Shown piece after piece: positions 48,061-59,480 of a stretch of 64,000 nt of DNA. Under the pieces are notes generated by a model, which saw only the letters and a list, made by a program, of their open reading frames with translations, was not told the origin of the DNA and searched no databases. Source of the DNA: Cyprinodon diabolis (taxonomy: Eukaryota; Chordata; Actinopteri; Cyprinodontiformes; Cyprinodontidae). A program made the position numbers and the translations under genes. Each line of letters starts with the position of its first letter. Within the stretch, counting starts at the first letter, position 1. The stretch covers positions 23,577,474 through 23,641,473 of the forward strand of contig CM060065.1 in NCBI GenBank assembly GCA_030533445.1, in the 5' to 3' direction.

Positions 48061-50314
48061 AGACAATAGTTCATCATATGGGATACAAAATACTTTGTTG
48101 CAGATAGCAGGTATTTTCCACAAATAACCTGCCAACAAAATCCTCCTTTTCAGACAACCAGCGCAGAATCTCCGCTTCATCTTTCAAAGATAAAGAAGCA
48201 CTTTTTAGCTGAATTGATTCAGAAAGGGAGTTTCTTATGTCACAGTATAAAGTACAATAAAGAACAAAACAAAATTCCACTTCCACAACCTTGAGATAAC
48301 AAAATTCACACAAGCTTTAAGTGTGCCTTTCAATCCAGCAATAAGTTTAACTCTTACCGGCCAGCAAGTGGTGCACTCACACACCAGATTGGAGCATTTT
48401 AAAAAAGGCAAAAGAGAAACGCACCAGCTTGCTCAGCAGGGAGAAGAAACTGAATAAACGACTTTGACCTCATGTCTAAAGTAGGAACTAGTGGCAAGGA
48501 ATGGACAATAAATCACACGGTGGAGAGCAGGGTTTTATAGTCTTACAAACTTGTTTTCAATTTGAATTGTCTGCTTACCCTGAGAAAACATTATATTTTT
48601 TGAGCATCAGGTCATGTTTTTTTTTTTTTTTTGTCTTAAGTTTGTTTTTTTAACTAAGATTTAGCTCCACTAAGGTGCTCAGATATCCAGGCATGAGGCA
48701 TACACTTATGAAAGTCTGGAATGCAGCACATGCCTTTACCTTTCACCTCTGAATGTAGAGCTTGACCTTCCCTAACCTTTACTGTGTTGGGGTGAAATAA
48801 CCTGCAGGGGGTTACTGGGCCAAAGTCTGCATGGCAACATTTAACCAGACTCTTGTTAAACAAAATAAAAAATAAAGACTAAAGATTTAATTTTTTAAAT
48901 CACCACCATTTGCTTTTCCAAAAAGTTATAAGTTGTGGATTTAAAAGATATAGTTTCTAAGTTCATTCCCCATCAAAATATCTTTAAGATTACTTTTAAC
49001 CTCACACTGATCTATGTGATTAATCCAAATCCTATGCAGCAACAGCCACGTTTTTAAAGCATCTGTGATGAGCCAAACATGAGCCTAAAAAATATATCTT
49101 TCTTATAATTTTTTTTTTACCAAATGCCTTTTGCAAATGCAATGCCTTTTGCGTGTGTTTTTAATCCAGTCAGTAATGAACTTTTTTTAATAAAAAAAAA
49201 AAAAATCACATCAACCTTAAAATGCTGGCTTCTTTCCTGAGGTTCATTCATGATCATGATGTTTATTTTTGCTTTTCCAAAAAACTCTTGCCAAATCTCT
49301 TCTTTCGTCAATACCTTGTGTTTTGCCAAGAGATGTGTAATTTAGTCAATAATACAATGCCTAACTCCACTTCCAAGAAATGCCAGTTTAACTAGAAATT
49401 ATTTGATAAAGAGAGTAATTCATTTTATTTTATTGTATCTTTTTTGCTATAAGTAATATATGCTCTACTTAAGGAGAAGTAACAACCACCGCTGGGAGTA
49501 AAATAATTTCAAAATTATAAATCAGTTATTAAATGCATAAGTGTCTTAAACCAAACCTGGGCTGCACTTTTTCTGTTCTTTACCAATGAATCTAAGAGTA
49601 ACGCACTCACATGGAAACACTTAATTTAAAAGATCAGCAAAGGGATGTATTATTTCTGACTTGTTTATTTTTTTAATAATTATGTTATAAAGCTAGAAAC
49701 ATTATTGATTTAAATGAGAAACAATCGTGGCAATGGTAAGTTTAAACCCTTAGATTATTGCATCTTTATGTAACTGTTCCTTTGACACTAGGTTTTTCTT
49801 CTAAGCAATTATTGGTCCAAGTGCTTGCAAAACCTTTTGCTGCTATTGTGATAGAAAAAAAGGATTGCTTAGCATGCATATGTTTTTTTTTTTTCAAAAA
49901 ATAAATTAGGACTTAACTGTCTGATGTAGATTAGGTATTGTGTCATTGGGAATCACATTGCATGCATGTCTTTTTAAGTCATAAATTTCAGATGCGCGAC
50001 TTAAATTTAAGTTTTCAACTTTATATTACTATTTGTAGGATACATGAATGGTTTATGTGCATTTTGCAAAAGTTGTTTAGGTGTTTTAAAGCACCTCTCA
50101 CAAAATCCAACTTAATAACCATCTAACTGAGCTGGATTATTGATCAAGAGCAGAACAAAGTTCATCAACCGTTGACTCTAACTTTCTGGCCAATCTTGGA
50201 CTTAGAGGCGGGGGATAGAATAAATGCAAGATGATACATATGCGGTTCAGTTCCTCGGAGGAGAACCGGGGTCGGGATAGACTTTTCCAGCAGGCAAACA
50301 AGAGTTTTGCAAAG
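48061..50314. other. Region upstream of cyp2r1
   Basis: AT-rich until about 50150, where GC rises towards exon 1. Contains A/T runs (48619-48633, 49188-49203). No exon or transposon recognised. The presumed cyp2r1 5' UTR and promoter lie within the last few hundred bases, without a clear TATA box. Confidence 0.45.
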
Positions 50315-50551
50315 ATGGTTTCCCTGAAATCTCCGTCCCTGATGCCGGTGACCCGCGCCGACGCGCTGCTCGGTCTGGGCTGCTTGGCTGCGGCTCTCCT
50401 CGCCTTCCTACTGGTGCGCCAGCTTGTCAAGCAGAGGAGACCCCCTGGGTTTCCTCCCGGTCCTTCTCCCATCCCTATCATAGGAAACATTTTTTCTCTT
50501 GCCACTGAGCCGCACGTCTTTCTCAAGAGGCAAAGCGAAGTTCACGGGCAG
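50315..50551 (+). CDS. cyp2r1: cyp2r1 exon 1: membrane anchor and proline hinge
   Basis: 79 whole codons from the ATG in GCAAAGATGG to the donor CAG|GTAAGA. Encodes the ER signal anchor ([17 protein letters not shown]), a basic stretch (KQRR) that sets membrane topology, the hinge, and the IPIIGN segment. GC content rises sharply here compared with the flanks, typical of a promoter-proximal first exon. No convincing TATA box was seen upstream. Confidence 0.92.
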
Positions 50552-53500
50552 GTAAGACTTGATTTCCCTGGAGCAAAATGCGCTTATTTAGAGCCGTAAA
50601 CCTTGAGGGGTGCGACCCTCCACGCGTCGGAGCGCGCACGCTCATGGGATTAATTATGGAAGGAACAAAAGAGACTCGCCCAAACATTTGGCTGACTCAG
50701 TGGCGGCCGGCCCATAGGGGGCGCTGGGGCACCGCCCTCCCTGATAAGAAGAGAGAAAGTAAAATATATTTTTAGAAATTAACTCATAAATGTCAGTTTT
50801 ACTCTCTAGAGTGTGTACCTATAAGCAAAACAAATTATATAAACTACATTTCCCTATCTACTGTCATTCATTTGTGGATTTCCACAGACAGACTCCTACC
50901 GTCTCTATCTTGGGGCTGTGATCAGACAGCCCCACATTTGCAGAGAATCTGCCAATCATGTACTCTTGCTAGGTGAATTTAATGGCCAATCAGTGTCTCA
51001 GAACTTTATGGTCTTGGGGCTCTGAAAATACTGCGCTTTAACAGGCTTCTGCACCCAAGCGCAGGTGCAGACAATTAGAAGGAAGATGGCGAATGTAACG
51101 AACGAGATGCAGCTTCCACCAAATTCGGTGAGATCCTTATTTATCTACCCGTTTGCCAGAAGAACATCCCTGTTGTAGGGTATGAAAATTTCATGTCATG
51201 GTTATTGTGACTGTGATGAATCCACCTCGTCACTTAAAACAACCTCTTACTTTGCTTGCCACACACACATTCCTGTTATACTGTGCTTGTGAGGACCAAT
51301 ACGCTCGCGCTGAGCCCAGTAGCTTCATTAACTTAAAACACACAAGCTGTTCCTGGTTACTTGCTGGCGTATTGAGGGTGCACACTTAATATTTCAGTGG
51401 GGTTAGCTGTGTGTGTGTGTGTGTGTACGTGTTTATGCTATAGGGACTGGTCATCTTCAGTCTGGCGGGGTCTTTGCTGGGTTCAAACCCAGTTTGGCGT
51501 AATTGAATAAGTCAATGAATCTGTGTAAAGGAATTAAGTTGTAAAAATTATTTGTTTTTGTATATTAACTGTTTGTGGAGGTAATATATGGACAAAACTG
51601 ATTAATGAGAAGAAATCAGAAATAAGAGAGCCTGAGGGGAGGGGCTTAAACTATTTAATGAGGGCTGTGGGAAGAAGAGCGGCAATTTCTGTTTTCTGTT
51701 TCTTTGTTACATTGCTGGTAACTGGAGGGAGGCTGAGGCCCAGAGGATCTGGTATATGTTTAGTTTCTTTTGCACCCTGTTTTGAGTTTTTGAGCACAAT
51801 AAATCACCAACACCGGTAACCCGACTGAACCTGGATTCTTGGAGGCCAAAGAACCCCATCACAGTGACCCAAATCATCACTGTTACTGTTATTATATAGT
51901 AAATTAAATCATTACTGTTAAATTGTATTTCATTTCCAATTGTTTATTTGAATTCTTATTCCAGATTAGTTGGAGACATACACTAGGCTATATCAGCCCC
52001 ACCAAAAATATTTTTCACCAGCCGCCACTGGGCTGACTGGAGCATTTCATTGGAGGAGGACAGCTGACAAATCAGGAGCTACGAGAAAAGAAAATCTCCT
52101 CCCAAGTAGCCAGTCATCTTTTGAACCAAGCAAAAAAAAAAAGATAATCTGAAAATTCGTGCATATTTTGATTAAACCATGAACTTATTAAAAAAGTCAC
52201 TTCCTGTGGATGAATTTATCCCTATTTCTAAAGTGATAACTGCATGTTTCTCTTTTTTTGTGTGTGCAGATTTTCAGTCTTGACCTGGGAGGCATCATGA
52301 CTGTGGTGTTGAATGGTTATGACAGTGTAAAGGAGTGCCTTTATCACCAGAGTGAGGTTTTTGCAGACCGCCCCTCACTGCCTTTATTCAAAAAAATGAC
52401 CAAAATGGGTGGTAAGCTGCTGGTTTATGTTTCTCCATCATTAGCTCATAATCTAAGACACTGGTTGGATTTTCAGTGATAGAATTCTACTTTTTTTCAT
52501 ATCTTCCAAGGTCTTCTTAATTGTAAATTCGGGAAAGGCTGGGTTGACCACCGCAAGCTTGCTTGCAACTCGTTCCGTTACTACGGCAGCAGCCAGAGAC
52601 TATTTGAAAGAAGGATCACAGAGGAGTGCATGTTCTTTGTTGATGCAATCGACAGACACAAGGGAAAAGCCTTCAACCCCAAACACCTTGTGACCAATGC
52701 GGTGTCGAACATCACCAATCTGATCATTTTTGGACAGCGTTTCACCTACGATGACAGTAACTTCCAACATATGATCGAGATCTTCAGTGAGAACGTGGAG
52801 CTGGCTGTCAGTGGCTGGGCTCTCCTCTATAATGCCTTCCCTTGCATTGAATATCTGCCCTTTGGAAAACACCAGAAACTCTTCCACAATGCTGCTGAAG
52901 TGTATGACTTCCTGCAGGAGGTTATAAAACAATTTTCCCATGGCAGGGTGCCCCATGCACCACGCCACTATGTTGATGCATATTTGGATGAGTTGGAGCG
53001 AAACACAGGAGATCCCAATAATTCTTTTACTTATGAGAACCTCATCTATTCAGTGGGTGAGCTCATTATCGCTGGCACAGAGACTACTACCAACACCCTG
53101 CGTTGGGCTATGCTGTACATGGCCCTCTACCCCAACATACAAGGTAGGTACAAGATGTCTTATCATCAAATAAGGACAAAGCTATTCTCTTTTTAGTTAA
53201 TGAATGATTGTCTCTGTTTTTTTGTGCAAAGAGAGGGTGCACAGGGAGATTGACAGAGTGCTGATCAATGGGAGGTCACCGTCTCTTGAGGACAAGCATA
53301 AGATGCCCTATGTGGAGGCCGTTCTGCATGAGGTTCTTCGTTTCTGCAACATCGTGCCTCTTGGCATCTTCCGAGCCACCTCCCAGGAAGCAAAAGTCAA
53401 TGGGTACACAATTCCCAAAGGAACCATGGTGATAACAAACCTGTACTCTGTGCACTTTGATGAGAAGTACTGGACGGACCCAGGGGTCTTCTCACCAGAG

Positions 53501-55336
53501 AGGTTTCTGGACAGCAGTGGAAACTTCATGAGGCGAGAGGCCTTCCTTCCATTCTCTTTAGGTTAGTGAGTTTCTTCTTCTCTTAAAGAATAAAAACAAA
53601 ACCTTTACTTACACTGGAAAACATCCAAATCTAGATTAGATTTAGAATTTTTCCTAAAATAAGTACATTTGTTCTTGAATTGAGGAGATAAAAGAGACAT
53701 ATTGCCAATGGAACAAGACAATTTAGGTTTAAAATAATAAAAGACAACTGCATTGTCTTATTTCAAGTGCATATTATCTAATGATCTTATTTTAAGAGTA
53801 AAAATATTCATCCCATTGGCAAATTCTCTCATTAACCTACTCAAATCAAGGGTAAATACACTTAATTTGAGAAAATTGTACTTATTTCTAGATTGTTTTT
53901 GCAGTGTAGGCCCTAGGTATGCATTTATAAATGCAGTTAAGAATATGTTTTTTTTTTTATTAACTAAGACCTAATCAATAGAGTTAATCTTGAATAACAG
54001 TAGAGGGTTTAAGTCTAATGTTGACCAGTTTATCAACAGAGCAAGGAAAGCCAAAAATAATTTGTGTGCATGTTTTATACATTTAAAAAAATATATGATT
54101 TGTGAAGTTAAAAAAAAATGTAATTGAAACGAATATTTCCGTTCATTTGATTCCAAAAAGGTTTGGAGATTTTATCCTCAGTTTCACTTTGAAAGAACAG
54201 AGGGATGTTCAGGTCCTTGAAACTTATTTAGGATTAAAACAAGTACCAGCTCATTTTTAAACATTAAAAGTTGAATATATTTTCCTGTCTTTTTTTTTTT
54301 ATAGAATTAGGGATTTCCTTTTCTACATAGTTTTATAACAAGCAAAATGACTGAATGAAATGCAGATCTTAAGTGGAGTCTTTGCAGTGTTTCAATGCAA
54401 GACATGTTACAAAACCCATCCTGCCCTTGATTTTTATGCATTAGCAGCACCAGTTAAAGCTGAAGTGTGTACTTTTCCCTTCCACAACCACACACATTAT
54501 AATTTCCAGCTGTATATCGCTGATGACTTAGGCAGTCCTGCAAGAGTCAGAGATTACCAGAAAAATATAAACTACTACTAAAAACAGCAAAGTATTGCTT
54601 CATTCCATCCAGAATAGAGTCTCATTGATTATTTGCAGGCTAGGAGTGAAAACTTGTTGCTTAAAATCTTCAATTTTCTTTCGTTTTCTAATGTAACTAA
54701 AAATAAATTAAATGTCTAACTTATTCTTTACCAGTGCTCCAAAACTATATTCATCTTTTTAATATTGTTTTTTATGTGAAGTAAGAATATCATTTTCACA
54801 CAATTGTCATTAGGCTTCATGATTTATACATTTACCATTTTTTGACCAACACTTGTTTGACAATTGTTAGCACATTTCTAAGCTTAATCCTTCCATTTTA
54901 TTGTAGACTACTAATTACATATCATCTGCCTGCATTATGTATACATGAGGAGCCAGTGTGTGTTATCTATTCAGAAGTTTCTTTTTCTGTGTGGAAAATT
55001 ACACACAGGCCCATTATTGTGTTTTTATAGACTTTAATTCTTTATACCACAGGAAATATTAATATTACATGCAGGAAGGCTGCAGTGTAACTGTTAATGA
55101 AATGATTGTATTTTTCAGGTAAGCGTCACTGCGTCGGTGAACAGCTGGCCAGAATGGAAATGTTCCTCTTCTTTACCACCTTGCTGCAGAGGTTTCATCT
55201 TCATTTCCCCCCAGGCACCGTTCCAACTGTTACTCCCAAACTTGGAATGACTTTACAGCCGAAACCTTACTCCATTTGTGCTGTTCGCAGACAACAGAAG
55301 TTTCACAGCTCTGAAGACACTCCTTATCACAAATAG
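50315..55336 (+). CDS. cyp2r1: CYP2R1: vitamin D 25-hydroxylase (cytochrome P450 2R1), five exons
   Basis: Microsomal P450 that hydroxylates vitamin D at C-25, the first activation step. Exons 50315-50551, 52270-52411, 52511-53143, 53232-53561 and 55119-55336 join to 1,560 coding bases, 519 aa, close to the human 501 aa. Features in order: hydrophobic N-terminal anchor (about residues 14-37), proline-rich hinge [12 protein letters not shown] (about 43-58), I-helix AGTETTT (314-320), K-helix ExxR as EVLR (371-374), PERF (426-429) and heme loop FSLGKRHCVG with Cys452. Long stretches such as [14 protein letters not shown] and CNIVPLGIF are diagnostic of CYP2R1 rather than other CYP2 members. All introns have GT/AG. 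No break is seen. Divergent from calca. An in-frame upstream ATG at 50231 would add 28 residues; I chose 50315 for its A at -3, G at +4 and the family length. Confidence 0.96.
50698..52030. mobile_element. Non-autonomous hAT transposon in cyp2r1 intron 1, with perfect 8-bp target duplication
   Basis: The element is bounded by inverted ends CAGTGGCGGCCGG on the left and CAGTGGCGGCTGG (read inverted) on the right, 12 of 13 identical. It is flanked on both sides by GGCTGACT (50690-50697 and 52031-52038). Eight-base target duplications and CAGNGGCGG-type ends are typical of hAT elements. At 1,333 bases with no long reading frame it cannot encode a transposase. It contains a GT microsatellite at 51408-51426. 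It makes up most of intron 1. Confidence 0.85.
52270..52411 (+). CDS. cyp2r1: cyp2r1 exon 2
   Basis: The acceptor TTTGTGTGTGCAG leads into [18 protein letters not shown] and on through [18 protein letters not shown], ending one base into a codon at G|GTAAGC. This is the beta-1 and B-helix region of CYP2 proteins; FADRPS is a common CYP2 motif. Confidence 0.93.
52511..53143 (+). CDS. cyp2r1: cyp2r1 exon 3: C-helix to I-helix
   Basis: 633 bases from acceptor CTTCCAAG to donor CAAG|GTAGG. Contains [15 protein letters not shown] (C-helix, heme propionate contact), [23 protein letters not shown] and the I-helix [12 protein letters not shown] with the acid-threonine pair used in oxygen activation. 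The largest exon. It is uninterrupted. Confidence 0.95.
53232..53561 (+). CDS. cyp2r1: cyp2r1 exon 4: K-helix and meander
   Basis: Starts after an acceptor reading TTTTTGTGCAAAG, with [10 protein letters not shown], then [19 protein letters not shown] (the ExxR motif), [21 protein letters not shown] and PERFLDSSG. Ends at TTTAG|GTTAGT, one base into the heme-loop glycine codon. The acceptor is slightly weak (AAAG) but is the only site that keeps phase and the family sequence. Confidence 0.93.
53612..53906. mobile_element. Palindromic MITE in cyp2r1 intron 4
   Basis: The ends are CACTGGAAAACATCCAAATC on the left and CACTGCAAAAACAATCTAG (read inverted) on the right, flanked by TA on both sides (53610-53611 and 53907-53908). 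Inner arms ATTGCCAATGG and CCATTGGCAAAT mirror each other. TA duplication suggests a Tc1/mariner-type MITE. It is related to the element in calca intron 5. Confidence 0.6.
54450..54478 (+). mobile_element. Single MITE terminus in cyp2r1 intron 4
   Basis: The stretch TTAAAGCTGAAGTGTGTA closely matches the end of the TTAA-flanked MITE nested in the gag region near 18.5 kb (TTAAAGCTGAAGTCTGTAA). No partner end was found nearby, so this is at most a truncated copy. Confidence 0.3.
55119..55336 (+). CDS. cyp2r1: cyp2r1 exon 5: heme-binding loop and C-terminus
   Basis: The acceptor TATTTTTCAG leads into [18 protein letters not shown], completing FSLGKRHCVG with the axial heme thiolate Cys452. The exon continues through [12 protein letters not shown] and [17 protein letters not shown] to a TAG stop at 55334-55336. 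The 3' UTR end is unclear: no AATAAA was seen in the first 700 bases, only CATAAA near 56040. Confidence 0.94.
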
Positions 55337-56744
55337 TTTTGTTGGCTGCTTTGCACAGCATGGCCTGTGGATATCGGTCTTTAAAACTGACTTTTGAGTA
55401 TCCGGATGCCCCTTGACACTTCAACACAATTATAAGTTTATTCAACTGATATTGATTTTTTTTTATATGAGCATATATGCATGTTTGCACAGTAGTTTTA
55501 AACGGCAGGGGAGGCGACAGGTGCTGAAAGGACATCCTGGGAGCACAAGCAGACTATTGATTTAATTCCCTGAGCTCCTGCAACTAGAAAACAAAATTTC
55601 TGTGAACCTTGGCGCAGTGGGGACAGCTTAGGTCAATGATTTATATTATGTACACCAATGATGGTTCATAGCACTGATGTAGTAGGACAGCTTTGGGGAG
55701 ATTAACGACATTAGATATTCATGCAGCTTGTGTCGGGCCAAATTGGACTAACAGATTTTCCAAGAAAGTTCTGAACAGTATATTGGGATTGGCCCTGGGT
55801 CAAGATTTACAACATCTGGACTGACTCTGAACCTTTCTCCAGGGATAGCATTATTTGGAAAATCTATCTCTCAGAAAGCAAATGCAAAGCTGATGGAGTT
55901 CTAGAAACCAACTTTGCAATACTGGTTTCTGATAAATGGTGCTTATCAGTACTAATATTGTACTGTGTTTTTATGTAAAATTAACATTTGTATGTTGTTG
56001 TTTTTTTTGCAATCGTGGTTGTGTTTCTTTTTGTGTATTCATAAAGTATTATGATATTGAAAATTTCTCACTTTTTATTTAACCTTAGCAACAGAAATTT
56101 GAGCCTTAAATCCTTACAGATATTACTTTATCCATATAAAAAATTGGTTTATTAATTTAAGATTAAAACTATATTTTTCAATGCAGCGCCAGAAGAAATA
56201 ATTAAAAAAAGAGGAGCTTGTGGAAAACTCAATCATACTCATAGACTCACATCAAAGAAAATGAAGTGTTTCTTAATGTTAACTTAAGGTAAAAAGATAA
56301 CTATTCTGTTTATAAAATGTTAAATTGTTGTGTTTTTATGGGGTCCATACTGTAACTTGAAGAAAGTTCAAGAAAACAAAAGAAAGCTTTAACCAACTTG
56401 CAGCAGCACTGCACAAATGGCAGGTATGATCACTATGCAGAAAAATAGGTGAAATGCAGTTTAGCAGCTTCTGACATCTAGGTAATTTGTTTTATTTTCT
56501 AAAAGGAATGCCAGGAATTGATGGATAAATGATGAATCTACTATTTTATTTCAGAGTCCTAATTGCCACTATTGCCTCTTTATTGTCACAATGGCTGGAG
56601 ATATATGTTCTTAACATGGTGCCACCTGGGTCACCTTTGAAACATCTTGAATATAAAAAGGGCAACCACAAAAAGCAAGCCCCCGGATCCAATATAGTGT
56701 CTGAAGCACATAACTAAATATTACACAAGCAGAAGCTAGAGCAG

Positions 56745-56749
<5 letters not shown>
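55337..56749. other. cyp2r1 3' UTR and downstream DNA
   Basis: The first 700 bases probably include the 3' UTR, but no canonical AATAAA was found there. No further gene recognised. Confidence 0.4.

Positions 56750-56780
<31 letters not shown>
56750..56780. repeat. TA microsatellite
   Basis: About 15 TA units. Confidence 0.9.
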
Positions 56781-56999
56781 CAGCAGATGCTAACAAGAAA
56801 CAGCTGCATTGATAATAGTATTGACTAAAGAATAAAAAAATACCATCTAAGGCATTTCCCAAGTGTTCTTTAGGAATAGGATTATATTTTTCCTCATTGT
56901 GTTTATTTGTGTGGGCGTTGGTGTTAGTATTGGATCACAGCTAGCTGCTTCAAGATGTTAGAAATAATTACTGTATGCTGACTCTATCCACCATATGAC

Positions 57000-57225
57000 T
57001 GGGGGAGTGTTGGCATAGTGGTTAGAGCAGTGCACTTGTGCTCTGAGAAGGTTGCAAGTAAACGGTTGGATCCTCTCAGCCTTCACTCTGGGTTCTTTAA
57101 GCAAAACCCTTAACCCCAAACTGCTCCCCGGGCGCCGCACAATGGCAGCCCACTGCTCCCCAAGGAGATGAGTTAAATGCAGAGAGTGAATTTCCCCATT
57201 GTGGGACAATAAGTTGGATTAACAT
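57000..57225 (+). repeat. tRNA-derived SINE
   Basis: A-box-like TGGCATAGTGGTTAGAGCAG, a degenerate B-box region (GGTTGCAAGTAAACG), then a body with AACTGCTCCCCGGGCGC and the end GTGAATTTCCCCATTGTGGG typical of a fish SINE family. Confidence 0.7.
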
Positions 57226-57932
57226 TTTTTCATGACATGATGTATAAATTTATGTTTTAGGTTTGCACCTTCGTTTGTAAAGTATTTTTTATTTTTTGAC
57301 ATTTCCTCCATACCTGCTATCCTTTGACATTAGCGTGGCATGTTAAATTTTTGTTTTCTTAATCATATCCTACACTACAGGGGTCCTTAGTTGTCTTTTA
57401 TAACTCTTCCAATTACATGTTTTAAGACTGATTGAATAAAATATTTTTTATTTCATTATTTTTAAAGCTAAAATAAATCGAAAAGTCAAGCTCCGAAGTT
57501 ATGTAAAACAAAGCAAAAATATTTGACAGATGTTTTAGAGATATCTTAGGTATGTTTAATTATTTTCGTTTATTTTTTAAGAAATTAATTTATCAACTCA
57601 AAATAACTGGATAAGATTATAAGTAAGAAAAGCCTTGGCCACTCTAAAGAACTATTCAGGTAACTGATAAATAATAAAAAAATAACTGATGAAATAATGT
57701 CAAATTTGCAGTGCCCATCCAGAAAAAATAGCTTCCCCCCCCAGTATATTTAGTAAAGAAGAGAGAGGTAAATAGCATATATAACTCTCAAAAACTGTAG
57801 AGAAAAATATCATCAAGAAATCCAAAGAGAGCGATAACACACAAAAGGCCATTCACATAAAAAAAGGCACATAAAAATCTTACCTAGAGACCTGCCCATG
57901 AACGATGAATGCAGTGTGAAGTTGCAGTAAAG
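57226..57932. other. No gene recognised
   Basis: AT-rich DNA without supported features. Confidence 0.45.
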
Positions 57933-57937
57933 GAAAC

Positions 57938-58645
57938 TGTTATGTGCTTCGGGCACATTAAGATTTTTGTCTATTTCTTTTCTTTGTTTTCTTACAGACT
58001 TTAGTTGAAGGATCTTTTGTTGATATATTTTGGGAGCTGAATAATTCTTTTGACCAGTTAATTACGTTAATTTGTGGTGCTGTTGTCCGCCTATAAATAG
58101 GCTGGCTTTCAGCATGTTGGGGGTTCCTTTCCAACTTCGCTTGGACGCCGCTTTTCCACCTGCTTCCACTTGTTCCATAGTGCGCGGTGCGCACTTGTCT
58201 TGTCGCTGCAGTCTGCAGCGGACGTTCCAGCCTGCCATGCGGTATTTTTGTTAACCGTTTCTTACTTTTTTCTTGTGGTTTTGGCCTGGCGGGACCGGTT
58301 GTCCTATTTTCGATTTTTCTTTTGCTTAGATAATTTTTGGCCTTTAGTCCGGTACCAGCAGGGGCTTCGACGGCCCTGTATAGGGTTGGCCCCCTGCTGT
58401 ACCGTTTTGTTCTGTTCGATCGGCCTGCCAGGTCCAACATTCTGTTGTTACTTTTGGGTTTCATTTTTTTGATTCTTTTGGGGCACGGGATCTGAGGGCC
58501 TCTAATTTTTTTTCTTCGCAGTAATCGGAAGAAGCCGAGCAAAGGAAGCTACAGAGGAGAAAGATCTTTAAATAAAATATCTTTTTTTGAACCCTCATCT
58601 TTGTCTCGTGTCCTCAAATATGTTGTGCCCTTGGTGGACGTAACA
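57938..58645 (+). mobile_element. Solo LTR with 5-bp target duplication
   Basis: Starts TGTTATGTGCTTCGG and ends GTGGACGTAACA, flanked by GAAAC at 57933-57937 and 58646-58650. A TATA box (TATAAAT, 58092-58098) and AATAAA (58571-58576) give a U3-R-U5 order on the plus strand. 708 bases, no internal region, so it arose by LTR recombination. It is more GC-rich than its flanks. A 194-codon open frame on the minus strand lies wholly inside it and is not a gene. Confidence 0.88.
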
Positions 58646-58650
58646 GAAAC

Positions 58651-59480
58651 CATGTCTGGTTGTTGTTTTGTGCTCCAAAATTAACCCTAGAGATAAACTA
58701 CAGAGGGATCATGCTTCTCAGGCTACCAGGAGGGCCCATAATGACGGGCTGGAAAAAAGAACAAGGCTGATTGTCAAACCTTGGCTTCAGGAGAAGCTTT
58801 TTTTTTTTTTTTGTCCTAGCCATGGAACACTGGAGCAGTTCTACATCGTCTGCAGCATGTTAAATTGTTCATGGAAGTTTCTCTGACCAATCCACAGGTG
58901 TCTAGTGACGAGATTTGACTGTGTCCCTCATGGTTCTCTGTGTGGGGTGCTACAAAAGTACAAAGTCATGGGCCCTTTACTAGGGGCCATCATTTGCAAT
59001 CATTGTCATCATTTGTACAATCTGATGAGTAGTTTGGTCCTTAAGTCAGACCTATTGGCGATGCATCATGGACTCCAGAAGGACAGCCCTCTATTGTTGG
59101 TCCAGCTCATAAATTTTGTAGATAGGATTTCTAAATGCAGCCAAGGGCCAGAGGGGTTCTAGCAGTATTCAGTCTTGCTTTATCAGGATGACGTGCTTCT
59201 GCTTGCTTCCTCTGCCAAGACCTACAACATGTCCTAGGGTACTTTGCAGCCAAGTGTGAAACACATGGGATGAAGATACTAACCACCTGGATGCCTGAAG
59301 ATGATTCAGTCACGTCCCATTGTGAAGAGACCAAGCGGGGCAGCCCATGACGTCCTAGAGGCACTATGTATCTCCATAGGCCCTGGAATGTCTCAAGCTT
59401 TGGACAGGAGGATAAGGTGGAGAAGATGTCTGGTAGCCTATACTGAGACTGTGACTCATTCCCTGATAAGCAAAAGATGA
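58651..59480 (+). pseudogene. Decayed RTE/Rex-like LINE fragment
   Basis: Traces such as FDCVPHGSLCGVLQKYKVMG, then GLQKDSPLLLVQLINFVDRI, then SKCSQGPEGF correspond, in order, to the RT segment around the polymerase active site of the same LINE family as 46.8-48.1 kb. Frames are broken throughout. A poly(T) run sits at 58798-58813. It ends near GATAAGCAAAAGATGAG, like the other copy. Confidence 0.7.

Noticed and set aside
50231..50314. Upstream in-frame ATGs extending CYP2R1 by 28 residues
   Set aside because: The extension is charged and precedes the membrane anchor, which is not usual for microsomal P450s. The ATG at 50315 has better context and gives the family length.
57958..58542. 194-codon open frame on the minus strand, basic protein
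   Set aside because: It lies wholly inside a solo LTR with clear ends and target duplication, has no recognisable domain and runs opposite to the LTR's own promoter and poly(A) signals.
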